The notes beneath the pieces were generated by a model that was not told the DNA's origin, ran no database searches, and saw only the letters and a list, made by a program, of their open reading frames with translations. Shown in pieces: positions 54,197 through 63,029 of a DNA stretch of 64,000 nucleotides; within the stretch, counting starts at the first letter, position 1; each line of letters begins with the position of its first letter. The translations under genes were made by a program, and so were the position numbers. Source of the stretch: an uncultured Lachnospiraceae bacterium (GTDB taxonomy: Bacteria > Bacillota > Clostridia > Lachnospirales > Lachnospiraceae); assembly GCA_951800685.1 (NCBI GenBank), contig CATOJY010000008.1, forward strand, positions 1 to 64,000, in the 5' to 3' direction.

Positions 54197-56024
54197 AAAT
54201 CTTCCTCCAATCCTCGTCTACCATAGAAGGCTGTTCTTCTTTATATAAAACGATATTTCCCATAATCAGAACATCCATTTCCGTGCGCATGAAACATAAA
54301 TAGGCATCCTCTGGAGAACATACGATTGGTTCCCCTCTCACATTAAAGGAAGTATTAATAATGACACCACATCCTGTTCTCTCCTTAAAAGCATTTATAA
54401 TTCCGTAATAAATCGGATTTACCGCTTCCGAAACTGTCTGAATTCGTGCACTGTAATCCACATGTGTTACTGCAGGAATATCGGAACGGACTATATTGAC
54501 AACCGGGAGCATATCGTCTTTGGTATCTGCCAGGCTGCCTTCCAAATCAAAACTTTTCCTTTTGCTTTCTTTCACATTGGCACAAAAAAGCATATATGGA
54601 CTCGTCCCTGACAGTTCAAAATAATCTTTTACATCCTCTTCCAGAACAGAAGGCGCGAAAGGTCTAAAGGATTCCCGGTACTTGATTTTCAAATTCAGTT
54701 TTGACTGCATTTCTCCTGATCTTGCATCTGCAATGATACTTCTGTTTCCAAGAGCTCTCGGTCCATACTCCATCCGGCCTTCTAACAAGCCTATCACCTT
54801 TTGTCCATCAATCAGCTCTGCCGCCTTGCTATATAACTCCTGCTGTGTTTCACACACGTGGTATGGATATTTGTTGCTATCCAAGTAATTTCTGATATAT
54901 GTGTCTGAAAATCCAGGTCCCAGATATGTCCCATTTTGCATATCATTCACGCCATCGCAAGTTCTTTCCTTACCGCTAAACTGATAGTAATAAAACAAGG
55001 CGGCACCTAATGCCCCGCCTGCATCACCCGCTGCAGGCTGAACCCAAATATTTTCAAATATTTTTTCCCGCAGCAATACCCCATTAGCAACACAATTTAA
55101 TGCAACACCACCCGCCATAACCAGATTTCTACACTCTGATCCTACAATTTTCTTTGCAGTTCTGGCAATTAAAAGAACGATCTCCTCAAGTACCTTTTGG
55201 ACAGATGCTGCCAAATCCATTTCTCTTTTGGTAATTTCACTTTCCGGCTCTCTACGGCCGCCGCCAAAAAGAGCCGCAAACTTGTCATTTGTCATGGCTC
55301 TTCCATACTGATAATCAAAATACTCCAGGTTCAATCTATAGGAACCATCAGACTTAATATCAATTAAGTTATCTTTGATCAACTGATAGTAAATCGGCTT
55401 CCCATATGGAGCCAGTCCCATCAGCTTATAATCGCCTGAGTTAACTTTAAACCCACAGAAATAAGTAAAAGCACTATATAACAATCCCAATGAATGCGGA
55501 TAGTCTATCTCCTTTTTCAATTCTATCCGATTCCCTTTCCCATACCCGATTGTGGTAGTACCCCATTCCCCTACTCCATCGATTGTAACAATGGCAGCTT
55601 CCTCATAAGGTGAAGGAAAAAATGCCGACGCTGAATGTGATATGTGATGTTCTGTGACATAAAAGATCTCTTTAAGATCTCTCCCTAATACGTGTTCCAA
55701 CTGCTCCTGTATCCATATTTTTTTCGAGAAAAGAGTATCAAATGAAAACGCAATCAAATCTTCTGTATCTATCCCTGCAAATTGCAAATTCTTGACAAAA
55801 CGCTCAAGTGTCAACAGGGGATTATCATAGTAAACTACCGCACTTAGCTGCTCTGCTTTAATATTCCCTTCTCCCAGACAATATTGTATTGCATTCTGGG
55901 GTATAGATGGATCATGCTTTATTCTTGTAAACCTTTCTTCCTGTGCCGCTGCTATGATTTGCCCATCCTTAATTAGAGCCGCTGCCGAATCATGGTATAA
56001 CGCAGAAACACCTAAAACGTACAT
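54183..56024 (-). CDS. carbamoyltransferase (NodU/CmcH family)
   Basis: A 613-residue O-carbamoyltransferase of the usual length. The N-terminal Kae1-like domain has 'HDSAAALIKDGQIIAAAQEE' and 'HHISHSASAFFPSPYEEAAI', followed by 'TIDGVGEWGTT'. The C-terminal YrdC-like/NodU part contains 'RMEYGPRALGNRSIIADAR' and 'NTSFNVRGEPIVCSPEDAYL'. It uses carbamoyl phosphate and ATP to carbamoylate a hydroxyl, here most likely on a glycan sugar. AGGGGGATAACAT precedes the ATG. Confidence 0.92.
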   Translation of the reverse strand: MYVLGVSALYHDSAAALIKDGQIIAAAQEERFTRIKHDPSIPQNAIQYCLGEGNIKAEQLSAVVYYDNPLLTLERFVKNLQFAGIDTEDLIAFSFDTLFSKKIWIQEQLEHVLGRDLKEIFYVTEHHISHSASAFFPSPYEEAAIVTIDGVGEWGTTTIGYGKGNRIELKKEIDYPHSLGLLYSAFTYFCGFKVNSGDYKLMGLAPYGKPIYYQLIKDNLIDIKSDGSYRLNLEYFDYQYGRAMTNDKFAALFGGGRREPESEITKREMDLAASVQKVLEEIVLLIARTAKKIVGSECRNLVMAGGVALNCVANGVLLREKIFENIWVQPAAGDAGGALGAALFYYYQFSGKERTCDGVNDMQNGTYLGPGFSDTYIRNYLDSNKYPYHVCETQQELYSKAAELIDGQKVIGLLEGRMEYGPRALGNRSIIADARSGEMQSKLNLKIKYRESFRPFAPSVLEEDVKDYFELSGTSPYMLFCANVKESKRKSFDLEGSLADTKDDMLPVVNIVRSDIPAVTHVDYSARIQTVSEAVNPIYYGIINAFKERTGCGVIINTSFNVRGEPIVCSPEDAYLCFMRTEMDVLIMGNIVLYKEEQPSMVDEDWRKIYALD

Positions 56025-56122
56025 ATGTTATCCCCCTATCTCTATCCACTCAGTACAAATTTAACACCATTCAGGCAAAAAACCACCTATGGTATACCTT
56101 TTTCTTCCCTTGAGAATTTTCG

Positions 56123-57064
56123 TTACTTTCTAATGTATAATGCAGTCACCGTATAATAAGATTTCAAGAAATAGCCCTCTGCTTTCATCTTTTTATGGAT
56201 TGGTGTCTGAAGGATATCTTCTATAGACATTTGCCCAAGAAGTTCAATTAGAACACATTTAGGACTATATTTTTTCCAATTAAACGTGTTGACTATTTTT
56301 TCCTCTATACCCTCAACATCGATATCAACAAAGTCAATTCTTTCAACATTGTATTCCTCTAAAATATCATTGATATTTCTCATTTTGATCAATTTTACAT
56401 TTTCTACTTCCCTTACATCTTTTCTTTCTGAGAGAAAGGTATTCATACCTGCCGCTCCATGGAACATATAGTATTCTAACTCCTCATCCCGATCCGAAAC
56501 TCCACAGCATATATTTATATCATCGGGTCTAACCGCGCGAAACAACCTCATACTTTCCTCATTTGCGTCAATATTTATTCCTCTCCATCCCTTTTTGTAA
56601 GCCCACCATGTATTATTTCCCCGAAAGGGATGATATGCGCCTATGTCTAAATAAAAACCCTTATAACCCTCATCAAGAAATCCTTTACCACCAAAATAAT
56701 GCATAAGCCCTACTTCTTCACCTAATTGTGAATGGATGCATTGTCCCCATAGATCCTCTATTGAAATAATGCCTTTGCCTGGTAAATATGCTCTTACACA
56801 TTCTGCAAAACCATCTTCAGATAACTGTAAATAAATATCATCCGTATTGGCACATGTTATGCAGACTACCTCTTCCTTCTGATTAAATTTATCCTTGAAT
56901 TCGCTATATTTGTGTACTCTCAGTCCTTTTACCGTTTCTCCTGATTTCTTTTGATCATTATCCACAAATCCTACGCAGCATTCAGTCCCACATTCATCAA
57001 CATATTGTTTTCCAATCTTTCCTGCTCCAAATAACCATATTCTTTTATTCATAATACTCATCAT
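56123..57064 (-). CDS. FkbM-family methyltransferase with N-terminal module
   Basis: A 313-residue protein. The module (about 7-95) begins 'RIWLFGAGKIGKQYVDEC', with 'VGFVDNDQKKSGETVKGLRV', a canonical copy. The FkbM domain has 'YKGFYLDIGAYHPFRGNNT' and the acid motif 'VDIDVEGIEEKIV', both intact, so it is probably active. It likely O-methylates a sugar. Two adjacent ATGs (57064 and 57061) fit the AGAGG site; the first is given. This is a different FkbM subtype from the paralogues at 37735, 49679 and 58395. Confidence 0.85.
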   Translation of the reverse strand: MMSIMNKRIWLFGAGKIGKQYVDECGTECCVGFVDNDQKKSGETVKGLRVHKYSEFKDKFNQKEEVVCITCANTDDIYLQLSEDGFAECVRAYLPGKGIISIEDLWGQCIHSQLGEEVGLMHYFGGKGFLDEGYKGFYLDIGAYHPFRGNNTWWAYKKGWRGINIDANEESMRLFRAVRPDDINICCGVSDRDEELEYYMFHGAAGMNTFLSERKDVREVENVKLIKMRNINDILEEYNVERIDFVDIDVEGIEEKIVNTFNWKKYSPKCVLIELLGQMSIEDILQTPIHKKMKAEGYFLKSYYTVTALYIRK

Positions 57065-57145
57065 CTTCCTCTCTGCAAAATTGTAACCCAGTTATAAAAC
57101 CTTATCCCCATGCACACTAATTCTTCAACCTATTGTATTTCTCAT

Positions 57146-58366
57146 TTACCAATAGCATCCTTCCTCTACAGTTTTATAATTCTTAGGCCGTAAATCTTCT
57201 GTTGGTCTTACCCAATGTTCATTATACAGTTCACAAAAGGGATTCGAGTTATCCCATCTTTTTCCTTTAATCCCAAAAAGAAGCTGTAATGTCCCTCCGA
57301 TGTGAATTGCTATTTTATGCAGCTTCGACTTTATAAAAGCTCCGATCGGCATACCATATGCGCCGCATCCTATAAGGGCAACATCAAATTCAATTCCAGA
57401 AATGTCCTCTTCCATCTTTTGTAATGCGTCAAACCATGATGAAAATTCCGAATTTTGCCCCCCCCCAATTGACTGTACCGCCTCATATGCTTTCAAGTCC
57501 ATTTCTGGCAAAATATCCTGTGAAGCAAAGAGGCAGCTTCTTTTTAAATACTGCTTTTCTATTAATTTCGCAAAGGGATGTACTACCAAAACCTTCTTCC
57601 CCTGCAACGTCCATGTCCATGACACCCCCTCCCAAAAGGGGCTTTTCATCTGACTGCTAACCAGTAATGCATCTGGAGAATACCACTCATAGCATTCTTC
57701 TATTTTTGGAAACCAGAAACCTGCGCATAGGATATCAATTTTTCGAGCAGCATCCGCATAAATTCCGGCAAATCTGTGCACAGATATTTTATCTAACGGC
57801 CAAAATCCTGCGTTATTTTTTAGTGCCTTTGTTTCCACATCAGTCAGCATAGCAACTCTATCCCCATAAACAATATTTCCTTCCACCTCTCCCCAGCGTG
57901 CAAATAGGAAAGATTGTCCATCTAAGATTTTCCGCTCTATTAATTGCTTTGCTTTCAGATCCTCCAGTATTTTCTGACGCCGCAGACCATTATACAACCC
58001 ATCCCTGTTTAATTTTTCACGTACAAACCGCATATCTGCCGGTATATATCTATATATAATTTTACCGCCAAATTCCATTATCTGATTTTCAATTTGGCTC
58101 ACCACGCTATCACTCGCGACAGTTATAATAAAAATAATACGATCTATGTTTTCCATGATCCCTTCTAAGAATATCCGTTCTTTTTCGTCTGGCATATTTT
58201 TCTCATCCGAATCATAGATATATAAATTGCTTACTTTATGTATGCGCGCCTCTCTTAAAAAAAGATATCCTCTCTCACCTGCACCCCATGCTACCCATAT
58301 TTTATCTTCTTTTGCTTCCTTTATATTTTGCAGCTCTCTCGCGTTTCTAATAATCCCCTGTATCAT
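57146..58366 (-). CDS. GT-D fold (DUF1792-like) glycosyltransferase with N-terminal module
   Basis: A 406-residue protein. Module: 'IWVAWGAGERGYLFLREA' (about 23-40) and following sheet. The rest resembles GT-D type (DUF1792) transferases: 'SFLFARWGEVEGNIVYG' and the Gly-rich end 'LIGCGAYGMPIGAFIKSK' followed by 'IHIGGTLQLLFGIKGKRW'. GT-D enzymes are known from streptococcal surface-protein glycosylation. A G9 tract on the coding strand (57458-57466) encodes 'IGGGQ'. GGAGG lies 6 bases before the ATG. Confidence 0.82.
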   Translation of the reverse strand: MIQGIIRNARELQNIKEAKEDKIWVAWGAGERGYLFLREARIHKVSNLYIYDSDEKNMPDEKERIFLEGIMENIDRIIFIITVASDSVVSQIENQIMEFGGKIIYRYIPADMRFVREKLNRDGLYNGLRRQKILEDLKAKQLIERKILDGQSFLFARWGEVEGNIVYGDRVAMLTDVETKALKNNAGFWPLDKISVHRFAGIYADAARKIDILCAGFWFPKIEECYEWYSPDALLVSSQMKSPFWEGVSWTWTLQGKKVLVVHPFAKLIEKQYLKRSCLFASQDILPEMDLKAYEAVQSIGGGQNSEFSSWFDALQKMEEDISGIEFDVALIGCGAYGMPIGAFIKSKLHKIAIHIGGTLQLLFGIKGKRWDNSNPFCELYNEHWVRPTEDLRPKNYKTVEEGCYW

Positions 58367-58394
58367 GAAATTCCTCCATTAAACTATCAAAAAA

Positions 58395-59483
58395 TCAAAC
58401 AGCAAAAAGCGTTAATCCCTGCGGAATCCCAACCGTGTATCTAAGATATATTTTATACCGAGGATTTATATTTTTAATAACCAAATACGTTTCCAACAAC
58501 ACGTTTTCATCAAAACCTGCACGAATTATTAGTTTAGGTTTTCTCTCCCTTAAAAGATTTTTTCCCCCTTCCAATACCTCTGAAACGGAAAACGCAAAAT
58601 TTATTTTAATAATAGAAATCATTTCTCCCATGGGTAATTCTTCACACAAACGATCAATTGTGACTGCAGGATATGTCTTATATGCAGATGTGGAAGTTTT
58701 TATTCCTCCCTGCTCCCGATCCCCTTCAAAATGTACTGTCCCACATTCATTGTATGCGCATACCTGTTTTGCTATAATATTATTAATTCCTCTATTCTCA
58801 ATCTCTTTGCGCAATAACAGGTAATTTTCTTCTTCAGGCTCAAGTGCAATTACAGACCTGTAATTGTAGTTGACTGTTTGTAAAAAAGACCAAATCGCTT
58901 TTCCATAACATGCGCCAATATCTAAAAACGTCTCCTCGCTGCTTAATTGAATCACATCATTTTTAAAATATGTGACATCTTTATCATAACAATCGAACAT
59001 ATACTCTGCTTTATCATATAATCTGCTCTCTAAATAGCTCTTTAGACATTTTTTTGACTTCTCGTCTTCCAATGCTGCATAAAAAGATTGTAAAATCGAA
59101 TAATTTTCCTCTATAAAATTTATGTCAATCAAATCATACATACTATAACACAGACTGGATAAGCAGTAGATGTTCTCTACATTATTTATATCCTTTAATA
59201 GCTCTATCCCTTCCGCATAATTTGCATGACCTATAATCACACTAAAACTGGAATGGGTCTCCATTAGCTGTTCTATACTGTAAACAGGAAGATCATGAAA
59301 CATAAAATCTGAATCCGTAGAAACGTTAACGAAAAAACCATCCACATTAATATTAAATTTTACACAATAATTGTAAACATTCCTGGCTAACGCGCCGATG
59401 CCCCAAATAAAGATTGGGTTTTTATCTTCTTTCACTAAAATATATTGTGGTGTCAAAGGTTTACTTAATACGATCTTTTCCAT
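58395..59483 (-). CDS. FkbM-like methyltransferase with N-terminal module; acid motif lost
   Basis: A 362-residue protein. The module starts 'PIFIWGIGALARNVYNYC' (about 23-40). The C-terminal domain is FkbM-like, with 'TFLDIGACYGKAIWSFL' as SAM loop and 'YKIYLRYTVGIPQGLTLF' at the end. The segment at the Asp-x-Glu-Gly position reads 'IIKINFAFSVSEVLEGG', so both conserved acids are absent. Paralogous to the genes at 49679 and 37735. The ribosome site (AAGGA, 12 bases upstream) is weak. Confidence 0.77.
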   Translation of the reverse strand: MEKIVLSKPLTPQYILVKEDKNPIFIWGIGALARNVYNYCVKFNINVDGFFVNVSTDSDFMFHDLPVYSIEQLMETHSSFSVIIGHANYAEGIELLKDINNVENIYCLSSLCYSMYDLIDINFIEENYSILQSFYAALEDEKSKKCLKSYLESRLYDKAEYMFDCYDKDVTYFKNDVIQLSSEETFLDIGACYGKAIWSFLQTVNYNYRSVIALEPEEENYLLLRKEIENRGINNIIAKQVCAYNECGTVHFEGDREQGGIKTSTSAYKTYPAVTIDRLCEELPMGEMISIIKINFAFSVSEVLEGGKNLLRERKPKLIIRAGFDENVLLETYLVIKNINPRYKIYLRYTVGIPQGLTLFAV

Positions 59484-59503
59484 TAACCAATAATCCTTTT
59501 CTG

Positions 59504-60706
59504 CTATATTTTCCTACCATTAATCTTCTTTTCCACAATACATGCCGTCATAGCATCGCCTGTCACATTAATCATAGTTCTTCCCATATCTAATACACGG
59601 TCAATTCCCGCAACTATAGCAATGCCATCTACAGGAAGTCCTACAGAGACTAAAACCGTGCTCAACACGATCATTCCTGCTCCAGGCACACCCGCAGCGC
59701 CTATTGATGCCAGTGTACCAGTCAAAATAACCATAAGCTGCATGGTGAGACTCATCTCTATTCCATACACCTGTGCAATAAATAAAGCTACAATTCCTTG
59801 ATACAGCGCATTCCCATCCATATTGATCGTAGCTCCTAAAGGCAATACGAAGCCACTGACTTCTTTCGATATTCCTAACTTTTCCTGTGTTCTTTGCATA
59901 GAGATCGGTAAAGCCGCCGCTGAGCTACATGTCACAAACGCAATAACTTGTGCCGGCAGCATTCCTGTAAAAAACTCTTTAATAGAAAAGTCTGAAAAGC
60001 ATTTTATGGAGGTGCAATAAATGAATCCCATATGAATGATTACTGCAAGATAAAATACCAAAATCAGTTTCCCCAGTGGAAGCAAAACCGCCACTCCATT
60101 TTGTGCGACAGTTGGTATCATCAATCCCAAAATTCCTATTGGCGTTAACGCCATTACGCCATTGGTAATTACAATCATTGTTTCAAATATGTCTTCTATG
60201 CAATCATGCAGCACCTTTCCTTTCGGGGCCACTTTTACAAGGCTTACTCCAATCACGATAGCTGCAAATATAATTTGCAGCATATTCGCATTTAACAATG
60301 CGCCAAGAATATTATCCGGGAAAATTCCAACCAAGGTATCTGTCAGACTAGGAAACTGTTTCATTTCATATGTATCGCCTCCCATCATTACTCCCAAACC
60401 AGGTTTGAATATATTGGAAAGCGTCAGTCCTATTATGACTGCAAAGGCAGTCGTAAATAGAAAGATTATAACTGTCATAATCCCCATTTTGCCAATTTTC
60501 TTAACATCAGAAATACTGGATACCCCCAAGATCAAAGAAGTGAATACTAATGGGACCATGATCATTTTAATAAGATTCACATAGATTGTTCCCAACGGTG
60601 AAAACAACAATGCAATATCTGTTTTTCCCTGCAAACACCCTCCAATAATTACACTCAATAGTAAAGAACCTATAATTGTTACTGACAACACATTTTTTTT
60701 ATTCAT
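59504..60706 (-). CDS. dicarboxylate/amino acid:cation symporter (DAACS family)
   Basis: A 400-residue transporter with the GltP/DctA fold. Hallmarks are the re-entrant hairpin 'CSSAAALPISMQRTQEKLG' and 'LPLGATINMDGNALYQGI' (the NMDG cation site), with 'GAAGVPGAGMIVLSTVL' as the second hairpin. It imports glutamate, aspartate, serine or a dicarboxylate with Na+ or H+. It overlaps the upstream ATP-grasp gene by 4 bases (ATGA), so uptake and ligation may be linked. GAGGAG lies 5 bases before the ATG. Confidence 0.9.
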   Translation of the reverse strand: MNKKNVLSVTIIGSLLLSVIIGGCLQGKTDIALLFSPLGTIYVNLIKMIMVPLVFTSLILGVSSISDVKKIGKMGIMTVIIFLFTTAFAVIIGLTLSNIFKPGLGVMMGGDTYEMKQFPSLTDTLVGIFPDNILGALLNANMLQIIFAAIVIGVSLVKVAPKGKVLHDCIEDIFETMIVITNGVMALTPIGILGLMIPTVAQNGVAVLLPLGKLILVFYLAVIIHMGFIYCTSIKCFSDFSIKEFFTGMLPAQVIAFVTCSSAAALPISMQRTQEKLGISKEVSGFVLPLGATINMDGNALYQGIVALFIAQVYGIEMSLTMQLMVILTGTLASIGAAGVPGAGMIVLSTVLVSVGLPVDGIAIVAGIDRVLDMGRTMINVTGDAMTACIVEKKINGRKI

Positions 60707-61896
60707 CTTTTCTCCTCGTCGACAATTACCTGAATATAGTTACCAATATTTTTAATATCCTCTTCCATCTCATTCGGATCGCTGAATTTAATGAGAGCAA
60801 CACCCACAACTCCATTACTATTTTGATAAGTGCCTACATAATCTCCTGGCTGCTTATGGATATATATTTTTTCAATTTTATCTTGTATATATTGATCCAC
60901 ATAGAGCCTCTGGAATTTACCATTCTTACCGCTTCCTATAATATACTGAAAACAACACTTTATCTGCCCCGGCATCCTGATCTTAGATTCCGTTCCCATG
61001 GCAAGCTGCAATACTGCTGTTACTTCATCCTCTCCTGTAGCAAGCTGCATTAATTGTGGAACATAATTGCCGCCAGTTCTTGGGCCAATTTCTATAATAT
61101 ATATCTGCCCTCCCCCTGTTACTCTAACCTCTACATTAACACCACCACAATCAAACCCGCTGCGTTCAATGAATCTTGCCACTTCCATATTCACTTTTTC
61201 CATGAAATCACTATCTATTTGAGAGGGTAGTGATGTGCCAATTGGAACTGTATTTAAAAATCTTTGGTCTCCCAAAGCTATAAACTGTAACTTTCCATTT
61301 GCTACAACACCGTCCCCATGTAACTGGCAATACGGAGATGGAATAAATTCTTCAATAATAACCCTGCCGCAATGGGAATATGATATCGCAGCTTGAAATG
61401 CCTTATCTAATTCTGCATGATTATTTACTTTCGTTACCCCTTTGCTGCCAGAGGAATCTACAGGCTTAACCATGCAAGGAAATACTATTTTATCTTCAAT
61501 CTCTCTCATTTCCTCTAAATTTGTGACAACATTAAAATAAGGGAAATTAAATCCTTCCTTTCTCTGGAATTCCCTAAATAGATCCTTTCGGAATAACCTC
61601 CGCACAGACTCATATGAGCTGCCTGCCAATCCCAGTTTATCACTTATATATGCGCATGTACGTGCAGAAGGATCTGAGGCATAGGCAATTATCCCATCTA
61701 TGCCCTTTTTTGCCGCATATTCTAAAACTTCTTCTTGTTCAATGGTACTTATATTTTTATATTCATCAGAAAATTTATGTCCTGGATTATCCGGAAGATA
61801 ATCACATGTGATCACATATAATCCCATTTCTTTTGCTCTCTTGATTGCTGGGATTTGTGCCATAGCACCTCCTAACATTAAAATTCTCTCTTTCAT
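60703..61896 (-). CDS. ATP-grasp ligase
   Basis: A 397-residue ATP-grasp enzyme. The N-terminal domain ('ILMLGGAMAQIPAIKRAKEM') precedes the ATP-binding domain: 'FPCMVKPVDSSGSKGVTKV', 'RVIIEEFIPSP' and the metal-binding 'YIIEIGPRTGGNYVPQLM', which corresponds to the usual Glu/Asn residues. Family members form amide or carboxy-amine bonds using ATP. The substrate is not assignable; an amino acid supplied by the coupled importer is a guess. The ATG at 61896 has AAAGGA about 11 bases upstream. It is the first gene downstream of the CysA terminator. Confidence 0.85.
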   Translation of the reverse strand: MKERILMLGGAMAQIPAIKRAKEMGLYVITCDYLPDNPGHKFSDEYKNISTIEQEEVLEYAAKKGIDGIIAYASDPSARTCAYISDKLGLAGSSYESVRRLFRKDLFREFQRKEGFNFPYFNVVTNLEEMREIEDKIVFPCMVKPVDSSGSKGVTKVNNHAELDKAFQAAISYSHCGRVIIEEFIPSPYCQLHGDGVVANGKLQFIALGDQRFLNTVPIGTSLPSQIDSDFMEKVNMEVARFIERSGFDCGGVNVEVRVTGGGQIYIIEIGPRTGGNYVPQLMQLATGEDEVTAVLQLAMGTESKIRMPGQIKCCFQYIIGSGKNGKFQRLYVDQYIQDKIEKIYIHKQPGDYVGTYQNSNGVVGVALIKFSDPNEMEEDIKNIGNYIQVIVDEEKR

Positions 61897-61962
61897 TTCC
61901 GCAAATTCCTTTCGTTTTTTTATCAATCTGCCTGAATTCCCAGCCTATTCATAGAGTTCCAC

Positions 61963-61993
61963 AAAAAATGCCATTGCGCCTTGATGCAATGAC
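61963..61993 (-). terminator. rho-independent terminator after the CysA-like gene
   Basis: On the minus strand GTCATTGC (61986-61993) pairs with GCAATGGC (61970-61977), 8 bp with one G-U, followed by ATTTTTT. It ends the transcript from upstream before the ATP-grasp gene. The gap 61897-62146 holds no gene; a promoter for the ATP-grasp gene was not clearly found. Confidence 0.7.
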
Positions 61994-62146
61994 AATTTAC
62001 ATTTCTATCATATATCTGCATCCATGCACCCTTTGTCCATTCATCCTGAATTACTGTATTAAATATCGGCACACGCTGCAAATTTCTTTAGTTCGTTCCT
62101 GATGGCAGAGTAGGCAGAGTATCCCCGTAAAGCTGTACATTCCCCT

Positions 62147-62890
62147 CTATCCTTCCCGTCCAGCCATCATAACCTCTAACCTCTTTGCATCAATAAAATC
62201 TGTCACAAACTCCGTTGCCGGACGCCTGCAGATATCTTCGGGCGTACCTACCTGTTCTATTTTCCCATGGTTTGTGATAATTACCGTATCCGCCACTTCT
62301 ACAGCTTCCTCCTGGTCATGCGTCACAAAAATGCTAGTCACTCCAACCCTTCCAATCATTTCTTTCAACCATGTCCGCAGCTCCCGGCGCACCTTAGCAT
62401 CAATCGCGGCAAAAGGTTCATCCAGCAGAAGCAACTGCGGATCAGGAGCCAATGCACGAGCAAACGCTACCCTCTGACGTTGTCCTCCTGACAATTGATG
62501 CGGATACCTTTTCCCCAGATCCTGCATAGAAACCAATTCCAGAAGTTCTCCCACCCGGCTCTTAATTTCCCCTTTACTTTTTTTCTGTACTTCCAAACCA
62601 AAGGCGATATTATCTGCCACTGTCATATACCGAAACAACGCATAATCCTGAAAAACAAATCCAATCCCTCTTTTGCTCCCCGGAATTTCATTTACTCTGA
62701 CTCCATTTATCATAATATCCCCCGAATCAGGTTTATCTAATCCGGCAATCATTCTCAAAATTGTTGTTTTACCACTCCCGCTGGGACCAAGCAGCGCCGC
62801 CAGATGTCCTTTTTCTACTCCAAAATTTACATCCTTAGAAGCCTGAAAGCCATCAAAACTCTTGTTGATCTGTCTCATTTCCACATACAT
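62147..62890 (-). CDS. ABC transporter ATPase, CysA (sulfate/thiosulfate) type
   Basis: A 247-residue ABC ATPase with Walker A 'LLGPSGSGKTTILRM', signature 'LSGGQRQRVAFARAL', Walker B 'LLLLDEPFAAID' and 'IFVTHDQEEAVEVADTV', which resemble CysA. It lacks the C-terminal TOBE domain of full CysA (about 350 residues), being the ATPase core only. No permease or binding-protein gene is adjacent. It could energise a sulfate, sulfonate or other oxyanion importer encoded elsewhere; the specific substrate is unproven. Confidence 0.8.
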   Translation of the reverse strand: MYVEMRQINKSFDGFQASKDVNFGVEKGHLAALLGPSGSGKTTILRMIAGLDKPDSGDIMINGVRVNEIPGSKRGIGFVFQDYALFRYMTVADNIAFGLEVQKKSKGEIKSRVGELLELVSMQDLGKRYPHQLSGGQRQRVAFARALAPDPQLLLLDEPFAAIDAKVRRELRTWLKEMIGRVGVTSIFVTHDQEEAVEVADTVIITNHGKIEQVGTPEDICRRPATEFVTDFIDAKRLEVMMAGREG

Positions 62891-62963
62891 TGCTTTATCT
62901 TATCCCTTTCTTCTTAGTTTAATACTTCCTTTTCCTTTCACCTGTCTATTTTTAGAAGAAAGA

Positions 62964-63002
62964 GGCTGAACCACTACCACTAAGATCAGTAATAATTCAG
63001 CC
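62964..63002 (-). terminator. hairpin after the methyltransferase gene
   Basis: GGCTGAA (minus strand, 62996-63002) pairs with TTCAGCC (62964-62970) and has a small inner stem, followed by TCTTTCTTC. A likely terminator for the right-hand glycan genes, moderate strength. Confidence 0.5.
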
Positions 63003-63029
63003 CTATATCCTCATATTCTTTCTCATCAC

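Noticed and set aside
56025..56122. Promoter and terminator upstream of the FkbM gene at 56123
   Set aside because: Only weak TTGCCT-like and hairpin-like sequences were found; not distinguishable from background in A/T-rich DNA.
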